Assembly (NCBI GenBank): GCA_031267795.1
Contig: JAIRYK010000020.1
Coordinates: forward strand, 35,170 to 99,169
Origin: Candidatus Endomicrobiellum devescovinae
GTDB lineage: Bacteria; Elusimicrobiota; Endomicrobiia; Endomicrobiales; Endomicrobiaceae
Length of the DNA: 64,000 nucleotides
Reading direction: 5' to 3'
This document shows, piece after piece, positions 35,389 through 44,220 of the stretch. The position numbers and the translations under genes are program-made. How positions within the stretch are numbered: the first letter of the stretch is position 1; each line of letters begins with the position of its first letter. The notes beneath the pieces were generated by a model. It was not told the DNA's origin, searched no databases, and saw only the letters and a program-made list of their open reading frames with translations.

Positions 35389-36621
35389 CTACTTCTTTTT
35401 GGAAAGACCAAATCCTTTATGTAGCTCTTCAACAGCTTTAACCATGTCCATTTCATCTACAATACATGAAATTTTTATTTCGCTGGTTGAAATCATTTCA
35501 ATATTGATTCCTTTTTTATGGAGAATTTCAAACATTTTCCCTGCTACGCCAGCATTGCTTTTCATCCCTATTCCAACTACGGAAATTTTAGCCACATGCT
35601 CGTCACAAACAACTTGAGAAGCCTTAAATTCTGAGGCTATCTTGTCAAGCTCTATTTGTGTCTTTTTTGTTTCCTTTCTGCTTACGGTAAAAGATATATC
35701 ATTTTTCTTGTTTACCGCTGCTGATTGAATAATCATATCTACATTGATGCCGATTTTAGCAAGACTACTAAAAATTTTTGCTGCAACACCTGGGATGTCA
35801 GGCAAATCTATTATTGTAAATTTTACCTGATTCTTATCAAAAGTTATGCCTGAAACAAGCAGCTCCTCCATCTTTTTCCTCCTGATTCTTTCTTCACTTG
35901 TTATTATTGTTCCCTGATTCTCGCTAAAAGTGCTTCTCGCATGTATTTCTACGCCGAACTTCTTTGCCACCTCAACGCTTCTTGACTGCAAAACCTGCGC
36001 TCCCGAGCCTGCCATTTCAAGCATTTCATCATACGAGATGTATTCAAGCTTCTTTGCGTCTTTTACTAGTCTTGGATCTGTAGTATATACGCCCTCAACA
36101 TCTGAATATATTTCGCAGGAGTCAGCTTCAAGCCCAGCCGCTAAAACAACTGCAGTTAAATCAGAACCGCCTCTGCCTAAAGTGGTTACATCCCCTTTAG
36201 GATTTAAAGCCTGAAATCCCGCAACTATTACAATATTATTTTTTGATAAAAGTGAATTTATTTTCTTAGGATTAACTTTTTTAACCCTAGCCCTTGTATA
36301 ATTTATATCCGCTAAAATTCCAGCTTGAGGTCCAGTAAGAGAAACAGCTTTTTCGCCCATAGAGTCAATTGCCATAGCAAGAAGCGAAATAGAAATCATC
36401 TCTCCTGTTGCAAGAAGGACATCCATTTCTCTTGCAGGCGGATTAGAAGTAATTTTATCTGCCATTTCAAGCAATTCGTCAGTCGTATCGCCAGGAGCTG
36501 AAACTACAACCACAACTTTATTGCCGGCATTTTTCTTGGCAATTGTTCTACTTGCCACTAACTTCATTTTATCAGCATCAGCAACCGACGAACCGCCGAA
36601 TTTCATTACAACAAGAGCCAT
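35389..36621 (-). CDS. lysC: Aspartokinase
   Basis: Phosphorylates aspartate, the first step toward lysine, threonine and methionine. ALVVMKFGGSSVADADKMKL is the ATP-binding start, GFQALNPKGDVTTLGRGGSD the catalytic loop. Two ACT domains (about 265-410) imply feedback control by end products. I take ATG 36621, behind GGAGGGATTGGAG, in place of an ATG 24 bases upstream. Next to thrB and cimA, it suggests one unit for threonine and isoleucine supply. Confidence 0.94.
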   Translation of the reverse strand: MALVVMKFGGSSVADADKMKLVASRTIAKKNAGNKVVVVVSAPGDTTDELLEMADKITSNPPAREMDVLLATGEMISISLLAMAIDSMGEKAVSLTGPQAGILADINYTRARVKKVNPKKINSLLSKNNIVIVAGFQALNPKGDVTTLGRGGSDLTAVVLAAGLEADSCEIYSDVEGVYTTDPRLVKDAKKLEYISYDEMLEMAGSGAQVLQSRSVEVAKKFGVEIHARSTFSENQGTIITSEERIRRKKMEELLVSGITFDKNQVKFTIIDLPDIPGVAAKIFSSLAKIGINVDMIIQSAAVNKKNDISFTVSRKETKKTQIELDKIASEFKASQVVCDEHVAKISVVGIGMKSNAGVAGKMFEILHKKGINIEMISTSEIKISCIVDEMDMVKAVEELHKGFGLSKKK

Positions 36622-36660
36622 CTCCAATCCCTCCGAAAATATCATTAAATAGACAAAAGT

Positions 36661-37572
36661 TTATATTACCGCAGCGCCTTTCCCATCAAAATTTAATACA
36701 TAAGCATTTGCGCGGACGCTATCTCTTTTCCATCTCTTTATCATACTTTTTTGCACATTTACAGCATATTTAGCGCTACAAAAAGCCGCTAAAGTTGGAC
36801 CTGACCCTGAAAGACAAGCTCCGTATGCCCCTGCAGACAATGCAGCTTCTAAAACTTCATCCATTGCAGGTATCATCTTCCCTCTGTACGGCTGGTGCGC
36901 TTTATCCTGCATTCCCATCTTAAGCAATGAAAAATCAGAACAACAAAACGCCGCAGTAAGGAGAGCAACTCTTGACGTATTAAATACAAGGTCTTGAAAA
37001 TCCACGCATTTAGGTAAAATTTGTCTTGACCGCTTGGTTCTAAGCTCAAAAGCAGGCACACACAAAACAATTTTTAACTTTGGAATCGGAAGCTGAACTA
37101 CAGCTCCGTGATTGCCATCTTTACTGCAAATGCATATTCCTCCATAAATCGCAGGAATAACATTATCAGGGTGCCCTTCTATTTTTACAGCTAAATCCGC
37201 AACTTGCGTTTTATCAAGCTTATTTCCACACAAAGCGTTGGCGAGAACAATGCCTCCTACTATTGCAGAAGCTGAAGAACCTAGTCCTCCGCTTAATGGA
37301 ATGCCTGTATTAATAATAATATTCAAATTTTTTAAATTGTATTTATCTTCACCTAAAACTTTAAAGACCTTTTGCATTGACTGCCAAAAAAGATTCTTTT
37401 CACCTTTAGGCAGAGACTTTTTTCCAAATCCCTTTAATGTAAAATGCGTTTTTTTCGCTTCAGGAACATACTCTACTTCAAATTCATTGTACAAAGATAA
37501 CGCTGCTCCAAAAACATCAAAACCAGGACCTAAATTTGCAGTCGTAGCGGGAACTCTTACTTTTACTTTCAT
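36661..37572 (-). CDS. thrB: Homoserine kinase
   Basis: GHMP-family kinase of threonine synthesis. VRVPATTANLGPGFDVFG opens the fold, GIPLSGGLGSSASAIVGG is the ATP-binding glycine-rich loop, and SGSGPTLAAFC is motif 3. About 303 residues, normal. I prefer ATG 37572, seven bases after AGGA, to the ATG at 37578. It is the first gene of the thrB-lysC-pilin-cimA series; thrC and hom are not in the window. Confidence 0.93.
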   Translation of the reverse strand: MKVKVRVPATTANLGPGFDVFGAALSLYNEFEVEYVPEAKKTHFTLKGFGKKSLPKGEKNLFWQSMQKVFKVLGEDKYNLKNLNIIINTGIPLSGGLGSSASAIVGGIVLANALCGNKLDKTQVADLAVKIEGHPDNVIPAIYGGICICSKDGNHGAVVQLPIPKLKIVLCVPAFELRTKRSRQILPKCVDFQDLVFNTSRVALLTAAFCCSDFSLLKMGMQDKAHQPYRGKMIPAMDEVLEAALSAGAYGACLSGSGPTLAAFCSAKYAVNVQKSMIKRWKRDSVRANAYVLNFDGKGAAVI

Positions 37573-37728
37573 TTCCATTTCCTATATTATGTTCTTACAG
37601 AAAATTAACTTAACGGGAAAATCTCAAACATAACTTTAATCTCTTAACAGTGCATATGTTCCATCTGCACAGCTAATTTCCAATAATTCAAGAACAATTA
37701 ATCTGCGGATAAATTGCGGCAAGAAAAT

Positions 37729-37956
37729 TTATATTGCTTGAACTTCTTTTACTTCAGGAACTGCTTCTTTTATCGCATTTGTTACGCCATACTGCAAAGT
37801 CATGGCAGGCATTGGACAACTTCCGCATGCTCCTGTAAGTTTTACTTTTACAATACCGTCTTCACTAACATCTATCAATTCAACATTTCCTCCATCAGCT
37901 TGCAGATGTGGTCTTACAGATTCCAAAGCTTTTTCCACTTTTTCCTTTAAAGTCAT
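37729..37956 (-). CDS. NifU C-terminal-domain iron-sulfur scaffold protein
   Basis: A 75-residue stand-alone NfuA-type domain: VRPHLQADGGNVELIDV and VKLTGACGSCPMPAMTL with the CxxC cluster ligands. Such proteins carry 4Fe-4S clusters to targets, which here could include the serine dehydratase, the U32 protein and the radical SAM enzyme encoded in this window (inference). GGGAGA ribosome site before the ATG. About 150 bases downstream to thrB appear empty. Confidence 0.92.
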   Translation of the reverse strand: MTLKEKVEKALESVRPHLQADGGNVELIDVSEDGIVKVKLTGACGSCPMPAMTLQYGVTNAIKEAVPEVKEVQAI

Positions 37957-38147
37957 TTCTTGTCTCCCTTAACCTAATAATTACAAACAATCAGCGACAA
38001 CTATGTATCTATATAGTTCATACTTATAAGCTCAAACTGATTTTTGCTTTAAAGCAAAGCGCCTAATGATTCAACGCCAAAGACAACCTCAGGCAAATTA
38101 TTATAACACAATAAAAACCTTATATCTATAATTTATTGTGCGCATTT

Positions 38148-38480
38148 TTAATTCTTTTTATACTTCTTTTGGTATGTTTCTCCCCATTTCCACATTGCAG
38201 CTATTATAGGCTGAATAGTTTGACCTAACTTGTTAGTTTTGTATTCTACTCTCGGCGGTACTTCAGCATATACTTTACGCTCTATAATTCCATCTTTCTC
38301 AAGTTCTTTAAGATTCTGAGTTAAAACTTTTTGACTTATTCCATGAACGCTTCTCCTTAATTCCCCGAATCGTTTTGTTCCGTTAAATAAATCACGCAGA
38401 ATAAGCAATTTCCATTTGTTGCCTATTAGATTAACTGTAGTTAGTACCGGACAACCCAATAGTTCTCTCTTTGGAATCAT
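38148..38480 (-). CDS. HxlR family transcriptional regulator (copy B)
   Basis: A 110-residue paralogue of the regulator at 27113: LLGCPVLTTVNLIGNKWKLL, RFGELRRSVHGISQKVLTQN and VYAEVPPRVEYKTN. The early cysteine is kept. Its former divergent partner is now only a relic (38587-38690), so this copy may regulate itself or the copy A genes. A conserved promoter block lies at 38494-38542. Confidence 0.92.
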   Translation of the reverse strand: MIPKRELLGCPVLTTVNLIGNKWKLLILRDLFNGTKRFGELRRSVHGISQKVLTQNLKELEKDGIIERKVYAEVPPRVEYKTNKLGQTIQPIIAAMWKWGETYQKKYKKN

Positions 38481-38493
38481 TTTGCCTCCCCAA

Positions 38494-38542
38494 TAGTTAC
38501 TAAAAAGTTGCTATATAATAAAAATATGCATACTTTACAAAA
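38494..38542 (-). promoter_or_regulatory. hxlR promoter and probable operator, copy B
   Basis: On the minus strand TTGTAA, 17 bases, TATATA, bordered by TTTTGTAAAGTA and TTTTAGTAACTA exactly as in copy A, while the bases between differ. Conservation of the flanking blocks suggests regulator contacts. Confidence 0.6.
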
Positions 38543-38586
38543 TATACTTATGATTCTATTATAGCATTAATAAAAAATGAGATTAA

Positions 38587-38690
38587 ATGAAAATTTTTAA
38601 TTTAAGTATAAGAAAATTACAAAAAGAAGAAATCCAAACTATTATGGAGATAATTATCTTGATATGACAGCAGGATTTTTCTTCAAATGA
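38587..38690 (+). pseudogene. Relic of the metallo-hydrolase gene, large internal deletion
   Basis: Begins like the copy A gene (MKIFNLSIRKLQ against MKKINFKTTTLQ) and, one frame over, ends NPNYYGDNYLDMTAGFFFK, nearly the same as the copy A C-terminus. Roughly 200 codons between are missing. Its position divergent from hxlR copy B mirrors copy A. Confidence 0.75.
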
Positions 38691-38842
38691 TTTAGGCTTA
38701 TGAAAATGGTAATTTAACTGTAAATTATTTCTTGTTTTTCAACGGTCAATAATAAGAACCCTCCGAATTATTTCGGAGGGTTCTCAAAACGTAAATTAGC
38801 GAAGAGCTAGGAGCTTTGCTGGCACTCGGATTGGCTTAATGT
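38648..38842. repeat. Long inverted repeat, copy B
   Basis: Reverse-complement match to 26030-26217, covering the hydrolase gene end, the hairpin at 38756-38786 and about 60 further bases. See copy A. Confidence 0.85.
38756..38786 (+). terminator. Terminator hairpin of the hydrolase relic
   Basis: AGAACCCTCCGAA pairs with TTCGGAGGGTTCT around a five-base loop; homologous to 26086-26116 with a compensated pair change. Confidence 0.7.
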
Positions 38843-39010
38843 TATGATGATTTGCAGACAAAAGAACTATCTAGTCGGTGTTATGTTTGTATAGCATTTT
38901 GCATAATATGTTTTTTATTGTGGGAACCTAAATTATAAACTCAGGTGAAGCAAATACAATAATTTTAGATATCATTTAAACCTCAAAAGGATGGATGAAT
39001 TTACCATTCC
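38843..39010. other. Intergenic, nothing recognised
   Basis: AT-rich sequence between the repeat and the DUF4143 gene end. No frame or hairpin of note. Confidence 0.4.
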
Positions 39011-40201
39011 TCAATCCAACAACCAATCAAAAATATTTATTTGTTTTATACCGTTATGCGATGTTTTCGGTTCAAAATCTCTAGTTAGAAGAAATTTTGG
39101 ATTATGGTCTTTTATTGCATTAAGGGGCATTAGTTCTCGTTCAAGCGTTTTTGTGTCTGCGACAGTATCGGCAACCTGATAATATTCTATACCGTCGGCG
39201 CTTTCTACCACAAAAGCTACTTCTTTATCCGCCACTTTGCCTATGTAAACCTCGTAGCCGCGTCTTAAAAGTTCAAGATATACTATATTTTCAAGAATAT
39301 GTCCTCTGTCGGCTTTTTTATTGCCTAACAGATAGTAGCGCAAACCTATATCCACAAGATAATATTTATCAAGCGTTTGCAAAAGTTTTTTACCTTTAAC
39401 ATCGTATCGGCTTACTTTATACAAAATATAGCTTTCTCTAAAAGCATCAAGATAATTCTCTATTGTGAGAGGCAGCATTTTTATACCGTCTGAAATCATT
39501 GTATCACTGATTTTCTTTATGGAAGTCAAATTGCCTATATTATCGGACATAAATTTTATAACGCTTTCAAGCCGGCTGACATCGCGTATTTTTTTATTCT
39601 CAACAACGTCTTTAAGAACTATTGTGTTGTATATTCCGCCAAGATAATCTCTTATTTGCTTTCTGTCGCCGTCCAACTGCAAAGCATACGGGAAAGAACT
39701 GTTTTCAAGATAATTACGGAAAGTATCTTCTATGTTTCCGGTAAAAGCAACAGAATGGTATTCCTTAAAAGACAACGGCATCATATGTATTTCAATATAC
39801 CGTCCTGAAAGCAATGTAGCCCACTCGCCAGACTGCATCTTTGAATTAGAGCCTGTTAAATATAAATCAACATTTTTTTTGATAAAAAGTCCGTCGGCTG
39901 CCTTTTCAAAATCAGCGACGTTTTGTATCTCGTCAATAAATATATAATTTTTTTTGTTTGAAACAAGGCGCTTATTTATATAATCGTAAAGTTTTTTCCA
40001 ATCAAAAAGTTCCGAGTAAGCAGGGTCTTCTAAGTTTATACTCTGGATTTGATTTTTACTAACTTCATTTTTCAGCAACTCTGCCTGATACAGCTCAAAC
40101 AAAGTTGACTTGCCGCAACGGCGCACACCATTTACGATTTTTATAAGTTGTTTGTCTTTGAAACTAAATAATTTGTTGAGATATTCTTGTCTTTGTACCA
40201 T
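39011..40201 (-). CDS. AAA ATPase with DUF4143 domain
   Basis: The 396 residues have the AAA_14 core: NGVRRCGKSTLFELYQ (Walker A), NYIFIDEIQNV (Walker B) and LTGSNSKM (sensor). A DUF4143 C-terminal part follows (GHILENIVYLELLRRGYEVY, VADKEVAFVV), whose ending resembles a nuclease-like fold. Such proteins are frequent, often multi-copy, and of unknown function in reduced or symbiotic genomes. The gene is intact and monocistronic, with a GGAGAGC-like ribosome site. Confidence 0.88.
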   Translation of the reverse strand: MVQRQEYLNKLFSFKDKQLIKIVNGVRRCGKSTLFELYQAELLKNEVSKNQIQSINLEDPAYSELFDWKKLYDYINKRLVSNKKNYIFIDEIQNVADFEKAADGLFIKKNVDLYLTGSNSKMQSGEWATLLSGRYIEIHMMPLSFKEYHSVAFTGNIEDTFRNYLENSSFPYALQLDGDRKQIRDYLGGIYNTIVLKDVVENKKIRDVSRLESVIKFMSDNIGNLTSIKKISDTMISDGIKMLPLTIENYLDAFRESYILYKVSRYDVKGKKLLQTLDKYYLVDIGLRYYLLGNKKADRGHILENIVYLELLRRGYEVYIGKVADKEVAFVVESADGIEYYQVADTVADTKTLERELMPLNAIKDHNPKFLLTRDFEPKTSHNGIKQINIFDWLLD

Positions 40202-40539
40202 AATGCTCTCCGTTTGAAAATACTATACAATAAAAACTTTATAAAATCAAGGAGTTTTATATTATATAATGTAAAAGTATAAATCATATTTGCATTGCAA
40301 AAAGATACCCAGCCATAGATATATTTATATTTTTCATAGATTTCATCTCTATAAACCTCTAATAACAGAAGCTCATTCTTAGTGGCAGAACTTATAAATG
40401 CAATTCATGAAAACAAAGAATGGAAAAGTTAAGTTTGGGATATTTTGAATTGTTTTAGTGAAGATGGCGCTGTCTTAGTCAGTAAGACAGGAATTTCCGA
40501 TGGTAAAAGACTAAGTTTATGACATTGATGAGCTTGGTA
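40202..40539. other. 340-bp region without an intact gene
   Basis: A short + strand frame ending LVAELINAIHENKEWKS (near 40430) may be the tail of a lost gene. No start, no recognised family, no clear terminator. Confidence 0.35.
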
Positions 40540-40626
40540 CGGAGAGATAGGGATTCGAACCCTAGTTACCCTTTCGGATAAACAGTCTTTCCAGGACTGC
40601 GCCTTAAACCGCTCGGACATCTCTCC
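40540..40626 (-). tRNA. tRNA-Ser(GGA)
   Basis: Acceptor GGAGAGA/TCTCTCC with discriminator G, anticodon loop CTGGAAA (anticodon GGA), long variable arm (TATCCGAAAGGGTA). No CCA follows (GTACC). Acceptor stem is the same as in tRNA-Ser(UGA). Confidence 0.95.
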
Positions 40627-40968
40627 TCTTTAAAATCATTTTAAATTTAGTAATTACTGTTTGCTAGATTTCAAATCAGTAAACTGAAACATGTAAGATA
40701 TGATTACAGCTTGCAGCAGGACAAAATTCTACAATATTATTGAATTTCACGCAAATTATAAGTTGTAATTTAAGTTGATAATTATTTGACACTAATATAT
40801 ACACTTTGTATATTGATTCCGTATAAAAAATAGACTTCTATATATAGATATGTTGTTTAATAAAGAATTATTGGAATAAATTAGCAGAGTTGAAAAATAG
40901 GAAAGTTGCGTTTGTTCAAAGCATTTTAATACAAACAACTTTAAGAGTATAAATTAAGGGTTAATTTT
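40627..40968. other. 340-bp AT-rich region before the U32 gene
   Basis: Contains TTGACA (approximately 40795) with TATATA-like sequences downstream that could be a promoter, but spacing to the gene is long. Nothing else seen. Confidence 0.35.
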
Positions 40969-42228
40969 ATGCCACAAAATATCGCAAAAAAGCCTGAGTT
41001 ATTATTGCCTGCAGGGTCGCTTACAAAATTGAAAACAGCTTTCCTTTACGGAGCAGATGCCGTGTATGCAGGGATCCCAGAGATGTCATTAAGAGCAAAA
41101 TCAAAATTCCCTTTGGAAGAGATGGATGAAGGAATTTCTTTTGCTCATAATCTTGGGAAAAAAGCTTATCTCACTCTTAATTTATTTTCGCATAACAAAG
41201 ATATTTCAAAACTTGAGGATTTTGCAAAAACTATAAAAATTCTAAATCCTGATGGAATAATTATTTCTGATCCCGGAATATTCCAGTACGTAAAAAAAGA
41301 GATTCCAAAAATTCCGTTGCATATTTCAACGCAGGCGAATGTCTGTTCTTGGCTTACTATTGATTTTTGGAAAAATATGGGAGCTTCTTTATGCGTATTG
41401 GGTAGAGAGGTGAGTTTTTCTGAAATTAAAGAGATAAGAGAAAAATGCAAAGATATAAAACTTGAAATGTTTATACATGGAGCTATGTGCATAAGTTATT
41501 CTGGAAGATGTTTGATGTCAGCATTTCTGGCGTCGCGAAGCGCCAACCAAGGGGCATGTGCGCATTCTTGCAGATGGAAGTACAAAAGCAAACTTCTTCT
41601 TGAAGAAGAATTGAGACCTGGCGAATATCTTGAAATGGAAGAAGATGACAAAGGGACATATATTTTAAATTCTAAAGATTTGTGTCTTATGCCTAAACTG
41701 GATAAAATTATAAGTGCGGGAATAGATTCGTTTAAAATTGAAGGAAGAAACAAGAGTGAATACTATGTAGCCCAAACTGCAAGGGTTTATCGGAGGGCAA
41801 TTGACGATTATTTTGACAATTCTGAAAGTTGGTCTCCGGTCAAATATATGAAAGAATTATTCACTTTGCAAAATCGCGGTTATACGCTAGGTTTTTTTGA
41901 TGGTATTCCTAAGCAGGAAGCTCAGGGATATGAAGATACGTCAAGTAAAAGTGATTACCGAAATGCCGGCGTTGTTAAAGACAATAACAATGAATTTTTG
42001 ACAATAGAACTAAGGCACAAGCTAAAAAAAGGCGATGAAATAGAAATTCTTTCTCCGTTTAAATTTGAGCCTGTTAAATTTGTATTAAGTGAAATTTACA
42101 ATAAAGACAATAACAGACTTGTTGATGAGCTTGCTCCCGGCAAAGCAAATCAGTCTATTAAAATTCATGTTAAAGGCGACCTTTCTCTTTTTCCAGAAAA
42201 TACAATAATAAGATTGAAAATTTCATAG
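40969..42228 (+). CDS. Peptidase U32-family, TrhP-like tRNA hydroxylation protein
   Basis: The 419 residues match the YegQ/TrhP branch: ELLLPAGSLTKLKTAFLYGA, AVYAGIPEMSLRA, HISTQANVCSW, and cysteine-rich GAMCISYSGRC...GACAHSCRW (an iron-sulfur-type set). KIEGRNKSEYYVAQTARVYR is also typical. Despite the peptidase name, this branch takes part in prephenate-dependent 5-hydroxyuridine formation at tRNA position 34. AAGGG precedes the ATG by nine bases. Monocistronic. Confidence 0.87.
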   Translation: MPQNIAKKPELLLPAGSLTKLKTAFLYGADAVYAGIPEMSLRAKSKFPLEEMDEGISFAHNLGKKAYLTLNLFSHNKDISKLEDFAKTIKILNPDGIIISDPGIFQYVKKEIPKIPLHISTQANVCSWLTIDFWKNMGASLCVLGREVSFSEIKEIREKCKDIKLEMFIHGAMCISYSGRCLMSAFLASRSANQGACAHSCRWKYKSKLLLEEELRPGEYLEMEEDDKGTYILNSKDLCLMPKLDKIISAGIDSFKIEGRNKSEYYVAQTARVYRRAIDDYFDNSESWSPVKYMKELFTLQNRGYTLGFFDGIPKQEAQGYEDTSSKSDYRNAGVVKDNNNEFLTIELRHKLKKGDEIEILSPFKFEPVKFVLSEIYNKDNNRLVDELAPGKANQSIKIHVKGDLSLFPENTIIRLKIS

Positions 42229-42301
42229 TTAAAAATGAATGCCTGATTACAATATCTAATGTGGTGTGAAATTGTCGTTTAATATTTAGAATTTAGGAGT
42301 T

Positions 42302-43706
42302 TTATAGTGGGTAGTAATGCGTTATATTTATTTCTTCAAGGAAGGGCTGAATCGTGTGAGATGATTATCATCGCTCCGGGGTATTCTCTTAAAACTTGAA
42401 TGACATGCTGTTTTGTCTCTAAGTCTATATTATTTGTAATTTCGTCTATAAGCAACAATCTCGGCGTTTGAAGTGCAATTTTTGCAAGTGCTAGCCTTGC
42501 TCTTTCGCCGCCTGATAAGACTGATACAGACTTGTTTACTTCTTCATTCTTTTTAAACAAAAAACTGTTGAGCAAATCTCTTAATTCGGCATGTATTTTG
42601 TTAGGCGCTATATCGCTTAAGGTTTCTAAAACTGTTTTAGAACTATCTAAAGAACTATAATGTTGATCCAAATATCCTATATCGGAATTATCAGGCAAAT
42701 CCCAAAACCCTGTTTTTATAACTTGAGGGACGTTTAAAATAGCTTTCATCAAAGTTGTTTTGCCAGACCCATTATCGCCGATTATAGCCAAATGTTCGCC
42801 TCCGGACACTGACAAAGTTATTCCGCTTAGAATTATTTTGTCACCATAGCGTATTTGTCCATCACTTATAGAGACAATTATTTTAGATCCCACATTTTTT
42901 GCAGTCAAAGAGAATGTTGGTTTTATTATTTCAGGAAGTCTTAAATTTGAAAGCCGTTCATTTAAAAATTCTCTCCTGCTTGTAATAGAAGAACTTTTTT
43001 TGCCTGCTGTTCTCGTAGCGTAATTTGCTTTTAAATCCCCAAGAGCGGGCAACCATCTTTTTTGTTCAACAAGGCGTTCGCCTCTCTGTTTGCTTTTTTT
43101 AGCTCTCTCTTGCTCTTTCATTAAAGATTTGTGGGCTTCTTTTTTTTCTTTTGCCAATGAGCTAAGTTCATTTTCAATACTATGGCGCTCTTGTAAAATT
43201 GCATTGTAATAATCGTCGTATTTACCGTTAAAAATTTTTATTTGTCCGTTGTCTATATGCCATAAAGTGTCTATAGAATTTCTTAAAAGTTCAACATCAT
43301 GCGATACGATAATCAAAGTTCCTTTATAAAAATTAAGCATTTTTATTAGAAAATTTCTGTTTTTTAAATCTAAATGATTTGTCGGTTCGTCCAAGAGCAG
43401 AATGTTGGGTTGTTGCGAAAAAGCGTGGCTTAGAGCTTTATTAAATTTTTCGCCGCCGCTCAAATCGTTATATTCCAAAATCAGCTGCGGAACATATCCA
43501 AAAACTATATTTTTGCTGTTTGTTACTTCACCTTCGGAAGGTTCTATATCACCTTTAATAATTTTTAACAACGTAGATTTGCCAGAGCCGTTATTGCCTA
43601 TTATTGCAATGCGGTCGCCAGATTGTATTTGAGTTGAAAAATCTTCAAAACAAATTTTGTTGGGAAAATACAAACTGATGTGATTTAAAAAAATAGGCTT
43701 GTGCAT
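42302..43706 (-). pseudogene. ABC-F ATPase with frameshift in the last codons
   Basis: Two ABC cassettes in one soluble chain: GNNGSGKSTLLKI and LLLDEPTNHLDLK in the first, GDNGSGKTTLMKAI, LSGGERARLALAKI and LLIDEITNNIDLE in the second, with a basic linker (KKSKQRGERLVEQKRW). No membrane part, so a ribosome-acting or resistance-type ABC-F. The frame ends ISHDSALP at 42336, but one base over it continues FLEEINITHYYPL to 42302, the usual ending. The extra C near 42342 alters only the last dozen residues, so activity may persist. Confidence 0.75.
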
Positions 43707-43926
43707 TTAATGTGGATACCTTATAATTTTTCTATCTTGCGCTTCTTGGCTAATTTCTTTGCTTGTTACCGCTCTTTGCACATCCTTTAGAGGCTACTGT
43801 GTATTTGAGATTTTACAATTTTACCCAAAACAATTGTATAAGTTATATTAACTACGCAATTCTTGAATTTTATCGGGCTGGAAAGTTTTAAAAACATTCT
43901 CTCTTCTTACTCTATAAGATGACTCA

Positions 43927-44220
43927 CAAGTTCCTTCTTCTTTTTTCCTCACGCCTTCTTTCTGCTTCAGCTCGCTGTGCTTCTCGTATTCTTTCAGCTT
44001 CACATATTCCCCAAACAGAACCACATATGCTATCTGCCCTTTGTTGAGATCTAAAAACATCGCGGTTGCGTTAAACATCACCAAAATTACTAAATGCCAT
44101 TCTACCAGCTTCTACTTTTGCTGCGTTACATTCGCTCTTGGCTCTATCACATTCGGGTCCTGCCCATGCAAGTGTGGATATTACACAGCACACGTAAAGC
44201 AACAAAATTGGTTTTCTCAT
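43927..44220 (-). pseudogene. Small secreted charged protein with in-frame stop
   Basis: Signal peptide MRKPILLLYVCCVISTLAWA then GPECDRAKSECNAAKVEAG to TAA at 44073-44071. The same frame then reads on for 47 codons (SICGSVWGICEAERIREAQR and an Arg/Glu-rich end), consistent with one nonsense mutation in a ~97-residue protein. ATGA overlap with the upstream secreted-protein gene. Family not recognised. Confidence 0.55.

Noticed and set aside
40429..40620. Minus-strand 63-codon frame
   Set aside because: It runs through tRNA-Ser(GGA) on the same strand and has no family resemblance.
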